A stretch of 64,000 nt of DNA from assembly GCF_042661025.1 (NCBI RefSeq), contig NZ_JBHSWH010000001.1, positions 1,798,001-1,862,000 on the forward strand. Direction: 5' to 3'. The position numbers were made by a program, and so were the translations under genes. Shown here piece by piece: positions 19,376 through 27,899 of the stretch. Source of the stretch: Flexivirga alba. GTDB taxonomy: Bacteria > Actinomycetota > Actinomycetes > Actinomycetales > Dermatophilaceae. Position 1 is the first letter of the stretch; every line of letters begins with the position of its first letter. The notes under the pieces are model-generated. The model saw only the letters and a program-made list of their open reading frames with translations. It had not been told where the DNA came from and ran no database searches.

Positions 19376-20523
19376 CGGCCGGCGGCGCGCGTGTCGCTCG
19401 CCGCTTCGGACGTGGTCGGGTTCGATGTATGGCGACCCGTCTGCCGTTCCGCGTCGCGGTCTGCCTCAGGGGCTGGCGCGGGTTCGCGGATGGAGGGCAG
19501 TCTGTCCGGTTCGTCCAGTGGCCGGAACGGTCCCAGGAGCTGGGCGGCGAAGACCGTGAGGTGGTGCGGACGGGCTCCTTGCTGTTCGATCCTGAGGGGT
19601 CGTCGCTGCAGCCCCGTGTCGGCGCTGATTGTTTCGGGAGTGGGGAACAGCGCGCGATGCGAGAGTTGGTCCCAGATCGTCAGTGTGAAGCCGAGGTTGA
19701 GATCCTGGGGACCCACCAGCCGGTGGTGGATGCGGTGGTAGTTCGGACTGACGAACACTCGCTCGAGTGGACCGAAGCCCAGGTTGGTGTTGGAGTGCGC
19801 GAAAGCGACCGCGCCGCCGTAGAAGACGAGCAGCAGCGTGGGTAGTTCTCCGTTCGCGATCAGCACCAGCGCGGGGATCACGGCCAGCACGTAAGAGACG
19901 TGGATGAGCGGATGGGTCCGAAAGACCGTGAGAACGTTCATGTCCTCCTGGGAGTGGTGGAGTTCGTGGAAACGCCACAACAGGCGGATCCGGTGATTGG
20001 CCAGATGCACCAACCAGTTGCAGGCGTCCATCGCCACCACGATCGCGAGGATCGCGCCCCAGCGTGGAACCGTCCCGATCCGGGGAAGGATCACCCACGG
20101 CGCTACACGTCGTACCACGACGTCGAGCGACAGGGTGAGTGCGGTTACGAGGGGCAGCACGACCACGATGTTGAGTACGGTGTAGAGCACGTCATGCCGA
20201 TCCCCACGGGCCACGAGGGCTCGTCGCTGAGCAGGCCGTAGCCGTTCAGCGGCGAGGAACAACGCGATCAACGCAAAAGCTAGCGGTCCGATCGTGACGG
20301 CGCGAAGGCTCGTCAACGAATCGCCGAAGTCCACCCCGCCCCAGTTCGTCGCCCAACCGACCCCGATCAGGAGCAGGGCGAGGGCCGGTATCAACAGGGC
20401 CGGGAGATAGATGCGGGACGACGCCCGCTGCCACACTTTCCCGCCGGCGGCACGGATGGAGATGCCGCGCTTGGTCGCGGTCGTCGTCGCCGGCGTAGCC
20501 GCCTCATAAGTTCTCTGCACCAT
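19372..20523 (-). CDS. Fatty acid hydroxylase / sterol desaturase superfamily membrane enzyme
   Basis: A 383-residue membrane protein with a diiron-type histidine cluster: HLANH, HELHHSQ, THPLIH, FAHSN and NYHRIHH in order, within four to six helices. Such enzymes hydroxylate or desaturate lipids with O2. ATG 20523 (MVQRTYEAAT) is chosen for its AAAGGAG site. The last roughly 60 residues are polar and low in complexity. It is the middle gene of a lipoprotein / hydroxylase / DoxX operon, hinting at a membrane redox chain, but substrate and electron donor are unknown. Confidence 0.85.
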   Translation of the reverse strand: MVQRTYEAATPATTTATKRGISIRAAGGKVWQRASSRIYLPALLIPALALLLIGVGWATNWGGVDFGDSLTSLRAVTIGPLAFALIALFLAAERLRPAQRRALVARGDRHDVLYTVLNIVVVLPLVTALTLSLDVVVRRVAPWVILPRIGTVPRWGAILAIVVAMDACNWLVHLANHRIRLLWRFHELHHSQEDMNVLTVFRTHPLIHVSYVLAVIPALVLIANGELPTLLLVFYGGAVAFAHSNTNLGFGPLERVFVSPNYHRIHHRLVGPQDLNLGFTLTIWDQLSHRALFPTPETISADTGLQRRPLRIEQQGARPHHLTVFAAQLLGPFRPLDEPDRLPSIREPAPAPEADRDAERQTGRHTSNPTTSEAASDTRAAGR

Positions 20524-20566
20524 GGTTGTTTCTCCTTTGCACCAGTGAGACTCTGTGCGTCGCCCG

Positions 20567-21082
20567 CTAGAACGCCGCGCCGCCGGGGTTGGGAGCCTTG
20601 GCCTTCGATGAGGAGGCCGAAGAACTTGGTGTCGCCGAGGCGGAAGCACCGATGGGGTTGCCACTGGCGTCGAGGGCCAACCAGCGGCCCCATTGATCCG
20701 TCACGTTCTGTCCCTTCGCCTGTCCTGCTGCGGTGTCGCGGGCGTAGGTGAACGCGGGGTGGCCGTTGACGATCACTTGGCTGCCGTTCTTCGTGACGGC
20801 CGGCCAGATGGCCAGGCACTGACCCGTGCAGGTCGGCTTGCCTGCGGTGTCTCCAACGAGCTCATAGACCGTGCGACCCGACGGGTCTACGAGCACCGTG
20901 CCGATGGAGATCGATCTGGTTTTCAGGGCGCCGGCTGACGCGGTCGCCACTGCCTTGCTCTGCGTCGCGCCGGGCGCTGACCCGGCGGAGGACGAGCCAC
21001 CTCCACACGCGGAAAGCAGTGCCACGAGGGCACCGACACCTGCCGCGCCGAGGCCCACCTTGCTGATACCGAAGGTTGACAT
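20567..21082 (-). CDS. Lipoprotein with secreted-repeat domains (COG4315-like)
   Basis: A 171-residue exported lipoprotein. The signal peptide ends in the lipobox LLSAC with Cys26 as lipidation site. A Ser/Ala-rich linker follows, then two short repeats of the COG4315 type: TVLVDPSGRTVYELVGDTAG followed by CTGQCLAIWP, and GHPAFTYARDTAAGQ. The C-terminus is Ser/Ala-rich. Function is unknown. The conserved CxGxC could bind a metal or cofactor, which is inference. It leads the operon with the hydroxylase gene, 43 bases downstream. Confidence 0.8.
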   Translation of the reverse strand: MSTFGISKVGLGAAGVGALVALLSACGGGSSSAGSAPGATQSKAVATASAGALKTRSISIGTVLVDPSGRTVYELVGDTAGKPTCTGQCLAIWPAVTKNGSQVIVNGHPAFTYARDTAAGQAKGQNVTDQWGRWLALDASGNPIGASASATPSSSASSSKAKAPNPGGAAF

Positions 21083-21477
21083 CTGCTACCTCACCTCTGA
21101 GACGAAGCACCCGAACCGGTGCCTCCCTGGAGACACGTACAAAGTCCGCTCGCGGTTCATCTGAGGTTGACCCCGTTCGGTGACACCCGCACTGGGGTCA
21201 CGGAGCAGCAGGACATCGATGTCATTGGGGGGTCGTAGACCGCGCGGTCGTAGAGGGCTCGCGGAACCGGGGCAAGGCCCTTCGTCTTTCGGATCGGGCT
21301 CAGGCTGCACGCGAACCCGTATATCGAGGGCCATCAATTCTGGCTATGAGAGGCAAGCCGGCGACACCCCGAGAACTGCTGCGGACACGCATGCTGCCCC
21401 CAGAATGTCTCGATGAACGATCGGTCTGCACGGGGTCGCAGATTGTCGTGGCGCACAGCATCTGGGAGATTCGAACG
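21083..21477. other. 395-base gap without a recognisable gene
   Basis: This region lies between the divergent lipoprotein operon and the MmcQ/YjbR gene. Short open frames here are not protein-like, and I see no hairpin of note. It should hold the promoters of both units, but I cannot place a convincing -35/-10 pair. Confidence 0.5.
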
Positions 21478-21819
21478 ATGACACCGGAGGAGCTGCGCGA
21501 CTACTGCCTGGCGAAGTCGGGTGCCTGGCTCGACGAGCCCTGGGAAGGCGATCTGGTAGCCAAGGTGCACGACAAGATCTTCGTGTTCCTCGGCGGCGGC
21601 GCAACAGTGGGTGTGAAGGCCGGCGCTACTCGCGAGGAGGCCGACGAGTGGCTGGCACAGTACCCGCACGACGCGAGTGTCATGGCGTACATCGGGCGGT
21701 CCGGGTGGAACACTTTGCGCGTCGGAGGCTCGATCCCGGACGACGAACTGCGCGAGGCGATCGACGCGTCGTATGACGCGGTGGTCGCGAAGTTGCCGCG
21801 CAAGCACCGCCCCACGTAG
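21478..21819 (+). CDS. MmcQ/YjbR family protein
   Basis: A small (113-residue) protein of the MmcQ/YjbR family, with a CyaY-like double-wing fold sometimes annotated as DNA-binding. Typical segments are MTPEELRDYCLAKSGAWLDE, the KVHDKIFVFLGG strand pair and LRVGGSIPDDELREAIDASY. I chose ATG 21478 because the open frame upstream does not match the family. Function is not established and neighbours give no clue. Confidence 0.8.
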   Translation: MTPEELRDYCLAKSGAWLDEPWEGDLVAKVHDKIFVFLGGGATVGVKAGATREEADEWLAQYPHDASVMAYIGRSGWNTLRVGGSIPDDELREAIDASYDAVVAKLPRKHRPT

Positions 21820-21917
21820 CCGTGAGGGAATCGCGTGACTACGCGAGGCGATCAAGGTCCCAGAGGTGGAGGAGAGCACACCCCTGGCGCGCAGGACTCC
21901 TCCTGTCGGTCTCGCGA

Positions 21918-22430
21918 CTAGCAACCGCTGACGCGGTGGGTCGCAGCAGGGGCGGTTGCCTGCAAGCTCCAGGGAGAGGGCGGATCCACCTTGGGCCCGC
22001 CGAGTAATTGGACTGTCGCTTCCGACCCGTTCGACAGCCTCCGCTGCCAGTACCACGCACCGTCCGAGGATCCCGGGCCGGGAGCCCAACCCAGCCTGTG
22101 CAATGAGGCGCTGATGGCGGACACGGTTTGGTCCGGTGACCTGACGTGATCGAACTGTGCAATGACGGTCACGTCGTCCCACCCGTACGTCGACTTCACA
22201 CCATCGCACGAGTCCCACATTGGCGGAACGAACTGCCGACCGAATACATGCACCGTCGATGGGATGGCAGAAAGAGTTGGTTTCAACTGCGCCATCAATC
22301 GTCCATTGGGATCGGGGTTTCCAACGGCCTTGGGTTGACTGTCACCACAGGCGCTCAGCGCGGCGACTACCAGCAAGATCATCGAGCAGCTGCCAAGCCG
22401 CGTCCCGCCCATTCCCGGCCGCATCCCCAT
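21918..22430 (-). CDS. Putative lipoprotein of unknown function
   Basis: About 170 residues with a lipoprotein signal (ILLVVAALSACGD, lipobox LSAC). The mature part is small and mixed (STVHVFGRQFVPPMW, GWDDVTVIAQFDHV, GAWYWQRRL) and looks like a folded extracytoplasmic domain that I do not recognise. The start is taken at ATG 22430 (MGMRPGMGG); the frame is open to 22508. It follows the APH-like kinase gene directly on the same strand. Confidence 0.6.
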   Translation of the reverse strand: MGMRPGMGGTRLGSCSMILLVVAALSACGDSQPKAVGNPDPNGRLMAQLKPTLSAIPSTVHVFGRQFVPPMWDSCDGVKSTYGWDDVTVIAQFDHVRSPDQTVSAISASLHRLGWAPGPGSSDGAWYWQRRLSNGSEATVQLLGGPKVDPPSPWSLQATAPAATHRVSGC

Positions 22431-22508
22431 GGGGCCATGCTGGCACGGGTGACGCGTAGTCCTGTCCGGCATGGCAGAACTCGGAACGCGACCAGCAGGA
22501 ACCTTCAA

Positions 22509-23453
22509 TTACCCGAGGCGTCGTAGCGCCGTCTCGATTGTGGCCTCGATCCGGGAAGTCATGCCGGGCGCATCGACGGGACGTCGGCCGGCGACCTGAG
22601 CACGGATCCACTTCGGCTGGCTGTCGTCGTGGTGCAGCAGCGCATACAGGTCCCACCACGGATCGAGAGCGACTCCGGCGATCGATTCGTAGAGCGACCG
22701 CAGCTGCTCCGCCCACTCGGATGAGTAGAGCGCCGCCAGGTATCGCCGACAGTGGCCGACGTCAATCGCGCGCGATCCTCGGTGGACGCCGTTCCAATCG
22801 GTCAGGCCGGTGATCCGCCCGCGCGACCACAGCAGGTTGACCGGCAGGAAATCGCCATGCAGAAAGACGGCAGCATCCTTGGGTGGCGGCGCCGCCATGG
22901 CATCGAACGCCGCCTTCCAGACCGCCGCCTTCTGTGCGCCGACCGGGACCTGAAACGCGTCCAGAGGAGCGATCCAAGAATCCGTCCAGGGTCTGAGGGT
23001 TTTGGCAGGCAGATCGAGAGAATGCAGCACTACGGCAAGTTCGGCGATCCTGATCATCCACGACCGAGGGTCCGCCGGATTGAGATCGACATGTCCCGGC
23101 AGCCGCGTCATCAGCAACGATGGCGAACCGCCCGTGGACGCGCCCGTAACGTCAGTGGCCAGGATGCTCGGAGCGGGGAGCCCACTGCCCGCCACCACAC
23201 CGAGGTGGACGATCTCGCTCTGCAAGCTCTCGTGCAGGCCAAGCCCGCCCGGGTACTGGCGCAGTACGGCGAACGTTCGCACTCCATGCCGTTCGACCGT
23301 CACTCGGCGTACGGCGGACGAGACGCCACCGGTCATGCGGCGAAAGCCAACGACGCGGCCGCCACGACCCATCGACGCCGCAACCCAGGCGAGAGTCTCC
23401 GCGGAGGGCCGACGCTGCCTGAAATCGCCATCCCTCCAGTCGTCGTCGCCCAC
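22509..23453 (-). CDS. Aminoglycoside phosphotransferase (APH) family kinase
   Basis: A 314-residue protein of the APH/choline-kinase-like superfamily. The catalytic loop is FLHGDFLPVNLLW (His199, Asp201, Asn206), and the metal aspartate lies in GLTDWNGVHRGS (Asp219). An N-lobe with GGVSSAVRRVTV supplies the nucleotide-binding strand turn. Members phosphorylate antibiotics, sugars or small alcohols. Nothing in the sequence identifies the substrate, and a resistance role should not be assumed. The start is GTG 23453. Confidence 0.8.
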   Translation of the reverse strand: MGDDDWRDGDFRQRRPSAETLAWVAASMGRGGRVVGFRRMTGGVSSAVRRVTVERHGVRTFAVLRQYPGGLGLHESLQSEIVHLGVVAGSGLPAPSILATDVTGASTGGSPSLLMTRLPGHVDLNPADPRSWMIRIAELAVVLHSLDLPAKTLRPWTDSWIAPLDAFQVPVGAQKAAVWKAAFDAMAAPPPKDAAVFLHGDFLPVNLLWSRGRITGLTDWNGVHRGSRAIDVGHCRRYLAALYSSEWAEQLRSLYESIAGVALDPWWDLYALLHHDDSQPKWIRAQVAGRRPVDAPGMTSRIEATIETALRRLG

Positions 23454-23546
23454 GAACGCGAGGCTACTTGTCAGTGGCCAGCGCCGCCGGAGTCACCCTC
23501 CGGCGCCTGAGCAGCGAAGCTAGACGTGCTGTGGCAGGTTGGCCGT

Positions 23547-23972
23547 ATGCATGTTGATGCGGGACGATCCATCGCCGATGGCTCGTTGGCCGACCGACTC
23601 GCTGGTCGGACCTTCCTTTCCAGGACGGTGATCGGACGTGACCTGGTTCCCGGAAGCGCCATCTCCGTCGATTTCGGCGCCGATCGGCGCCTACATGTGT
23701 ACGCCGGTTGCAACCACATGTCAGGCGACTTGCGATTCGACGGCCCGCGCCTATCAGTCGAACGAATGTCGACAACCGAAATGCGCTGCGAGCGGTCACT
23801 TCTGGACCAGGATGGGTGGCTCGCGAGTTTGCTGCAGCCGGGCCTGGACGCGCACCTGAACGGTGACGCTCTCACTCTGACCGGCGAGGGAGTGACGTTG
23901 CAACTGATGGACCGCCGCGCAGCTGATCCGGACCGGCCTCTGGAGAACACGGTCTGGGCACTCCGTTCTTGA
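23547..23972 (+). CDS. META-domain protein, apparently ending inside a second META repeat
   Basis: A 141-residue protein with one META (HslJ-like) domain: LAGRTFLSRTVIG, YAGCNHMSGDLRFD (the hallmark GCN motif) and TEMRCERSLLDQDGWLASLL. It then reads DPDRPLENTVWALRS and stops, which is how a second META repeat normally begins. Two-domain META proteins are common, so it is probably a shortened version. Downstream frames do not continue the domain, so no single-base shift explains it. No signal peptide is seen. Function unknown. Confidence 0.7.
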   Translation: MHVDAGRSIADGSLADRLAGRTFLSRTVIGRDLVPGSAISVDFGADRRLHVYAGCNHMSGDLRFDGPRLSVERMSTTEMRCERSLLDQDGWLASLLQPGLDAHLNGDALTLTGEGVTLQLMDRRAADPDRPLENTVWALRS

Positions 23973-24034
23973 GAACGGATACGGATTGAGCGTCGAGTGG
24001 CACCGCAGCTGGCGTGCGGTGCGATTCTGGTGTG

Positions 24035-24361
24035 GTGAGCGCCACCGAAGCTGCAATCCGAGATCGCGCCGCTGACTCGCTGGCCGAGGTTGAGCATCTG
24101 GAGGTGCGACGGATGTTCAGCGGCTTCGGGTTCTACGTCGACGGCCTCCTGGTCGCGGCTGCCTGGGATGGTGCATTCCGGCTGCGCCATCACGAACGCG
24201 GGTCGTGGGTATACAAAGCGGTCGACGACTCGACGATCGATGAGCCCGCCGAGCTGGTCGGGTTATTCCGCGACCGTGCGCTGGTCCTGTCCCGTGACCC
24301 AGCTGCTCGGTCAGCTTCAAAGCGGCGTCGCTATCGTCACGAGCCGCGTCAACGCCACTGA
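24035..24361 (+). CDS. TfoX N-terminal-like domain protein
   Basis: A 108-residue protein with the TfoX/Sxy N-terminal fold: VEHLEVRRMFSGFGFYVDG, LVAAAWDGAFRLRHH and KAVDDSTIDEPAEL. Such stand-alone domains are frequent in actinobacteria; only some proteobacterial relatives are known competence regulators. The start is GTG 24035 or GTG 24032. The C-terminus is basic (SASKRRRYRHEPRQRH). No partner gene is evident. Confidence 0.7.
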   Translation: MSATEAAIRDRAADSLAEVEHLEVRRMFSGFGFYVDGLLVAAAWDGAFRLRHHERGSWVYKAVDDSTIDEPAELVGLFRDRALVLSRDPAARSASKRRRYRHEPRQRH

Positions 24362-24440
24362 CCGGTGGTCGATCGCCTGTCGGGATGGTTCAGTTTGTGA
24401 GCCGGTGGGTGTTCTCTCGCCAGGCCGGCGACATACAATT

Positions 24441-24450
24441 TGCATATGCA
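24441..24450. promoter_or_regulatory. AT-rich palindrome over the ArsR start
   Basis: TGCATATGCA is a perfect 10-base palindrome containing the ATG of the ArsR gene, next to ACATACAATT. Its position suggests an operator for self-repression by the metal sensor. This is inference from placement only. Confidence 0.35.
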
Positions 24451-24814
24451 CGCAGATAAGCAGTTTTGCGGATTGGATCCTGACTCGGAGTTCGTCGAGC
24501 TGGCGGTCGAGGTGTTCTCGATGCTGGCCGACGCGACCCGAGTGCGGATCGTGCTGGCGTTGCGCAACGCGGGTGAGATGTCGGTGAACCATCTGGCGGA
24601 TGTGGTGGACAAGACGCCCGCAGCGGTGTCACAACATCTGGCGAAGCTGCGACTTGCGCGGATGGTGGCCCATCGCAAGGAGGGCACTACCGCGTTCTAC
24701 CGGCTGGTCGACGAACACGCCTCCCAACTCGTTATCGACGCGATCAAGCAGGCCGAGCACACGTTCTCCTCCGGAGATGGATCGCATCACCATTCGTCGA
24801 CGGCTCCGGCATGA
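24446..24814 (+). CDS. ArsR/SmtB family metal-responsive repressor
   Basis: A 122-residue winged-helix repressor. The fold is clear: EVFSMLADATRVRIVLAL, then VNHLADVVDKTPAAVSQHLAKL as recognition helix. Probable metal ligands lie at both ends, His2 and Cys8 in the N-terminal arm and a GSHHHSS tail, as in Ni/Co/Zn sensors. ATG 24446 is used. The stop overlaps the start of the CDF transporter gene (ATGA), so the sensor and the efflux pump it presumably controls are coupled. Confidence 0.88.
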   Translation: MHADKQFCGLDPDSEFVELAVEVFSMLADATRVRIVLALRNAGEMSVNHLADVVDKTPAAVSQHLAKLRLARMVAHRKEGTTAFYRLVDEHASQLVIDAIKQAEHTFSSGDGSHHHSSTAPA

Positions 24815-25506
24815 GCAGGCCGCCGGCCGCCGCGCACGACGATCATGCGCACGACGGTCATGGCCACGGGCACAGCCACGGCCTGGTGGCCAGGTCGATT
24901 CTGTCGTCCCGGGAAGGCCTCAAGGCGGTCGGTTGGAGCCTGCTGGTGTTACTGGTGACCGCCGCTGCCCAACTTGTGGTGTTCATCGCCACCGGCTCGG
25001 TCGCGTTGCTGGCAGACCTGATCCACAACTTCGGTGATGCGCTGACCGCGATCCCGTTGGGGATCGCGTTCTGGCTGCGATCGTTCGTTGCCGAGAAGCG
25101 CGCCGGATTCTTCGTAGTGGCAACGATATTCGTCAGCGCGGTGGTCGCTCTGGTGGAGTCGATCAGTCGACTGATTCACCCGCAGCACCTGCATCATCTG
25201 GTGCCGCTGGCCATCGCTGGGGTCATCGGATTCGTCGGGAACGAAATCGCCGCGTTGATTCGCACCAACGCCGGTAAACGCCTGCACTCCCCGGCCCTGG
25301 TCGCCGATGGCGCACACGCACGTACGGATGGGCTGGTGAGTCTGTCGGTCGTTGCCAGCTCGATCGTCGTGGGCCTGGGTTTCCAACTGGGCGACCCGAT
25401 CATCGGTCTGATCATCACCCTCGTGATCCTGCGGATCACCTGGCAGTCGTTCCGCACCGTGCAGCAGGACCCGGAGGGCGCCGACCTCGATCACCACGAC
25501 CACTAA
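24811..25506 (+). CDS. Cation diffusion facilitator (CDF) metal efflux protein
   Basis: A 231-residue membrane transporter with a His/Asp-rich N-terminus (HDDHAHDGHGHGHSHG) and six helices. The zinc-site motifs are HNFGD in helix 2 (His72, Asp76) and DGAHARTDG in helix 5. It lacks the cytoplasmic C-terminal domain of long CDFs and ends DLDHHDH; short forms like this are known. It should export Zn2+, Co2+ or Ni2+ using the proton gradient under control of the coupled ArsR protein. Which metal is not visible. Confidence 0.88.
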   Translation: MSRPPAAAHDDHAHDGHGHGHSHGLVARSILSSREGLKAVGWSLLVLLVTAAAQLVVFIATGSVALLADLIHNFGDALTAIPLGIAFWLRSFVAEKRAGFFVVATIFVSAVVALVESISRLIHPQHLHHLVPLAIAGVIGFVGNEIAALIRTNAGKRLHSPALVADGAHARTDGLVSLSVVASSIVVGLGFQLGDPIIGLIITLVILRITWQSFRTVQQDPEGADLDHHDH

Positions 25507-25523
25507 AAGTGCCAAGCCCGCCG

Positions 25524-25841
25524 TCAGGACAGCCGCACCCTGGCACGTATGGCGGCAAGCAACACCTGCTCGGTCGGCAACCCTGATGGCCGGCCATGCT
25601 CGTCCCGGTAAACCCGACAGGCGACCGCGGGACGTGCCCCGGGTGCGGGGAGCAGATCCCGGCCGTCGGCGAAGAAGGACGGGGACCCCACGAAACCCCG
25701 CTGGACAGCGGCCGTGTCGTCATCGACCACGACAACAACCACCGTCGTGGACAACCCGGCTCGCGCCAGGACCGAGTCGTACACCGCCTCGGCCGCTGCC
25801 GCATGCGGGCAGTCCGGCACCACCAGCAGCTCAAACCTCAT
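25524..25841 (-). CDS. Thioredoxin-like small protein (alkylmercury-lyase-associated type)
   Basis: A 105-residue protein that starts with a beta strand and a single-Cys motif (MRFELLVVPDCPHA) and continues with VVVVVVDDDTAAVQRGFVGSP, SFFADGRDLL and a CRVY segment. This layout matches small thioredoxin-fold proteins often found beside metal genes. The first Cys is not in a CxxC, so ordinary disulphide reduction is doubtful. It is convergent with the CDF gene, 17 bases apart. The function is a guess. Confidence 0.6.
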   Translation of the reverse strand: MRFELLVVPDCPHAAAAEAVYDSVLARAGLSTTVVVVVVDDDTAAVQRGFVGSPSFFADGRDLLPAPGARPAVACRVYRDEHGRPSGLPTEQVLLAAIRARVRLS

Positions 25842-25954
25842 GCCATCAGTGTCCGCTATGGCGCGAAAAGGTGGTGCGAGCTGGGTGAGGACCCACCGGT
25901 CTCGCCATACGAATGCCAATGGGCAGGACAAACATCCCACGTTAGGTTCAATGG

Positions 25955-26632
25955 GTGTCTGATGTGATCCCGCCGCCGAAACGGACCAGTGAGCTCGTCG
26001 TGGCGCACATGCACCAACTCATCCGCAGCGGCGAGTGGCCGGTGGGGGAGCGGATCCCGGCGGAGCCGGAGCTGGTGGGGCGCTTCGGAGTCGGGCGCAA
26101 CACGATCCGCGAAGCGGTGCGGGCGCTGGAGCACGTCGGCATGCTCGCGCCACGGCGCGGGGACGGCACCTACGTCCGCAGTGCCAGTCCGTATGCCGCG
26201 GTCATCCAGCGCAGCGCCACGACCGAGCTACTCGACCTGCTGCAGGTGCGTCGTGCCCTGGAGTCCGAAGCTGCCGCCGGTGCGGCCAGCACGGCTACCG
26301 CGGTCGCCAAGCGACGCATTCGCAAACTCCTGGACACGGCCGAAAAAGCTTTGGTATCAGGGGATTCCGAGCAGTATGACGCAGCGGACATCGACTTCCA
26401 CGCCGGTGTAGTCGCTGCATCCGGCAACGGGCTGCTGGTCGAGATCTACGCCGGCGTCGTGGAAGCGATGCGCCGTTCCCACGCGGAGGTCACCAGCGCC
26501 TTCCGTGCTGGGCAGATGCATCCGCTCGGTCACCGTGACCTGGTCGACGCCATCGAGCGCGGCGATGCCGAGGCGGCGCGCGCCGCCGTGCACGCCTATC
26601 TGACGGAGGCTGAGAAGGAGGTACGTCGATGA
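25955..26632 (+). CDS. GntR family regulator, FadR/FCD subgroup
   Basis: A 225-residue repressor-type protein. Residues 10-75 form the winged helix (GEWPVGERIPAEPELVGRFG, GRNTIREAVRALEHVGML, RRGDGTYVR). An all-helical FCD ligand domain follows (LLDLLQVRRALESEAA, DIDFHAGVVAASGN, GHRDLVDAIERGDAEAARAA), with the His/Asp positions that bind a metal and a carboxylate. The start is GTG 25955, only 8 bases after a TAGGTT -10-like element, so the mRNA may be nearly leaderless. The stop overlaps the MFS gene by four bases; it probably regulates that gene. Confidence 0.88.
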   Translation: MSDVIPPPKRTSELVVAHMHQLIRSGEWPVGERIPAEPELVGRFGVGRNTIREAVRALEHVGMLAPRRGDGTYVRSASPYAAVIQRSATTELLDLLQVRRALESEAAAGAASTATAVAKRRIRKLLDTAEKALVSGDSEQYDAADIDFHAGVVAASGNGLLVEIYAGVVEAMRRSHAEVTSAFRAGQMHPLGHRDLVDAIERGDAEAARAAVHAYLTEAEKEVRR

Positions 26633-27843
26633 CCGAGGTCAGACCAGCGGACGCCGTCGAGACGAGTTCTGCACTGAGCGGTCGCTCCGCGCTCGTCGCA
26701 GCGATCGGCATCATGCTGGTGGCAGCCAACCTTCGCCCAGCAGTTGTATCGGTGTCACCGCTGATCGACACGATCTCGGACTCGTTCGGGTTCAGTAGCT
26801 CGACGGCAGGGCTGCTGACCGCGATTCCGTTGCTGTTCTTCGGCATCAGCGCACCCGTCGCGCCGCGGCTGGCCCACCGATTCGGCATCGAACAGACCAT
26901 CTTCGGTGCGCTCGCCGTTCTGGTGGTCGGCATCGCCCTCAGGCTGATCGCAGCGCCCGCAGCGTTGTTCGGCGGGTCGGTCCTCCTCGGGATCGGGATC
27001 GGCGTCTGCAATGTCGTGCTCCCGGCGTTGATCAAGCGCGACTTCGCGCATCGGTCCGGGCTGATGACCGGCCTCTACTCGATGACGCTGTCCGGTGGTG
27101 CAGCGGTCGCCGCCGGGTTGACGGTACCGATCGACGATGCGCTCGGCGGGCGATGGAGGCTGACCCTCGCCGCGTGGGGCCTGCTGGTCCTGGTCGCGAT
27201 GGCGCAATGGGTGCCACAGCTGCGCCGCCGGCACGTCGTGTCCTCGGGTCGGCCCTCGAGCAAACTCTGGCGGGATCGCACCGCATGGGCGATCACCGTC
27301 TACATGGGGGTGCAGTCGCTGATCTTCTACACGTTCGGGGCGTGGCTGCCGAAGTTCCTGATGGATGAAGCGGGTATGTCCAGCGGCGCCGCCGGCGGTG
27401 TCCTCGCGCTCGGTCAGACCGTGGGGCTGACCTGCTCGTTGCTGGCGCCGATCATCGCCGGCCGGTTCGCCGGCCAGCGGGCAATCACGTTGGCATCACT
27501 GGGAATCTGCGTGCTGGGGTTCGTCGGTCTGCTGACCGTGCACGGCTGGTGGGTGCTGTGGGCCGGCATGATCATGGTCGGTCCTGGATGCGGCATCGGA
27601 CTCGCGTTGCTCTTCATGGTGTTGCGCAGCAATTCTGCGGCGCAGGCCGGGCAGGTCTCGGGTATGGCGCAAGCCGTCGGCTACGGGCTGGCCGCGATCG
27701 GACCGATCCTGATCGGTGCCGTCCACGACGCCAGCGGGTCCTGGACGCTGGCGATGACGGTGCTCGCGTGTGCCGCCATACCGCAGGGGATTGCGGCGCT
27801 GCGCGCGGCGAGGGACGGCAAGATGACTCCCGACGAGGGCTGA
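26629..27843 (+). CDS. MFS transporter, CynX/NimT type
   Basis: A 404-residue Major Facilitator protein with 12 predicted helices. The first helix carries LVAANLRPAVVSVSPLIDTI, the hallmark of the CynX/NimT (cyanate / nitroimidazole) group, followed by GLLTAIPLLFFGISAPVAP. It may take up or export a small organic anion; the annotation of cyanate for this family is rarely tested. It is translationally coupled (ATGA) to the GntR-FCD regulator upstream. The substrate is unknown. Confidence 0.85.
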   Translation: MTEVRPADAVETSSALSGRSALVAAIGIMLVAANLRPAVVSVSPLIDTISDSFGFSSSTAGLLTAIPLLFFGISAPVAPRLAHRFGIEQTIFGALAVLVVGIALRLIAAPAALFGGSVLLGIGIGVCNVVLPALIKRDFAHRSGLMTGLYSMTLSGGAAVAAGLTVPIDDALGGRWRLTLAAWGLLVLVAMAQWVPQLRRRHVVSSGRPSSKLWRDRTAWAITVYMGVQSLIFYTFGAWLPKFLMDEAGMSSGAAGGVLALGQTVGLTCSLLAPIIAGRFAGQRAITLASLGICVLGFVGLLTVHGWWVLWAGMIMVGPGCGIGLALLFMVLRSNSAAQAGQVSGMAQAVGYGLAAIGPILIGAVHDASGSWTLAMTVLACAAIPQGIAALRAARDGKMTPDEG

Positions 27844-27899
27844 GCGTCGCCGCAACGCCGATCAAGCGGACGCGAGCCAAAGTGCGTCATGCTGCTGAA

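Noticed and set aside
22509..23453. Antibiotic resistance by the APH-like kinase
   Set aside because: The fold and catalytic residues are present, but the family has many other substrates and no resistance context is visible.
24035..24361. A competence regulator supporting DNA uptake by the GTATGNC word
   Set aside because: The protein has only the TfoX N-terminal-like domain, widespread in actinobacteria without known competence function, and no competence machinery genes are in the window.
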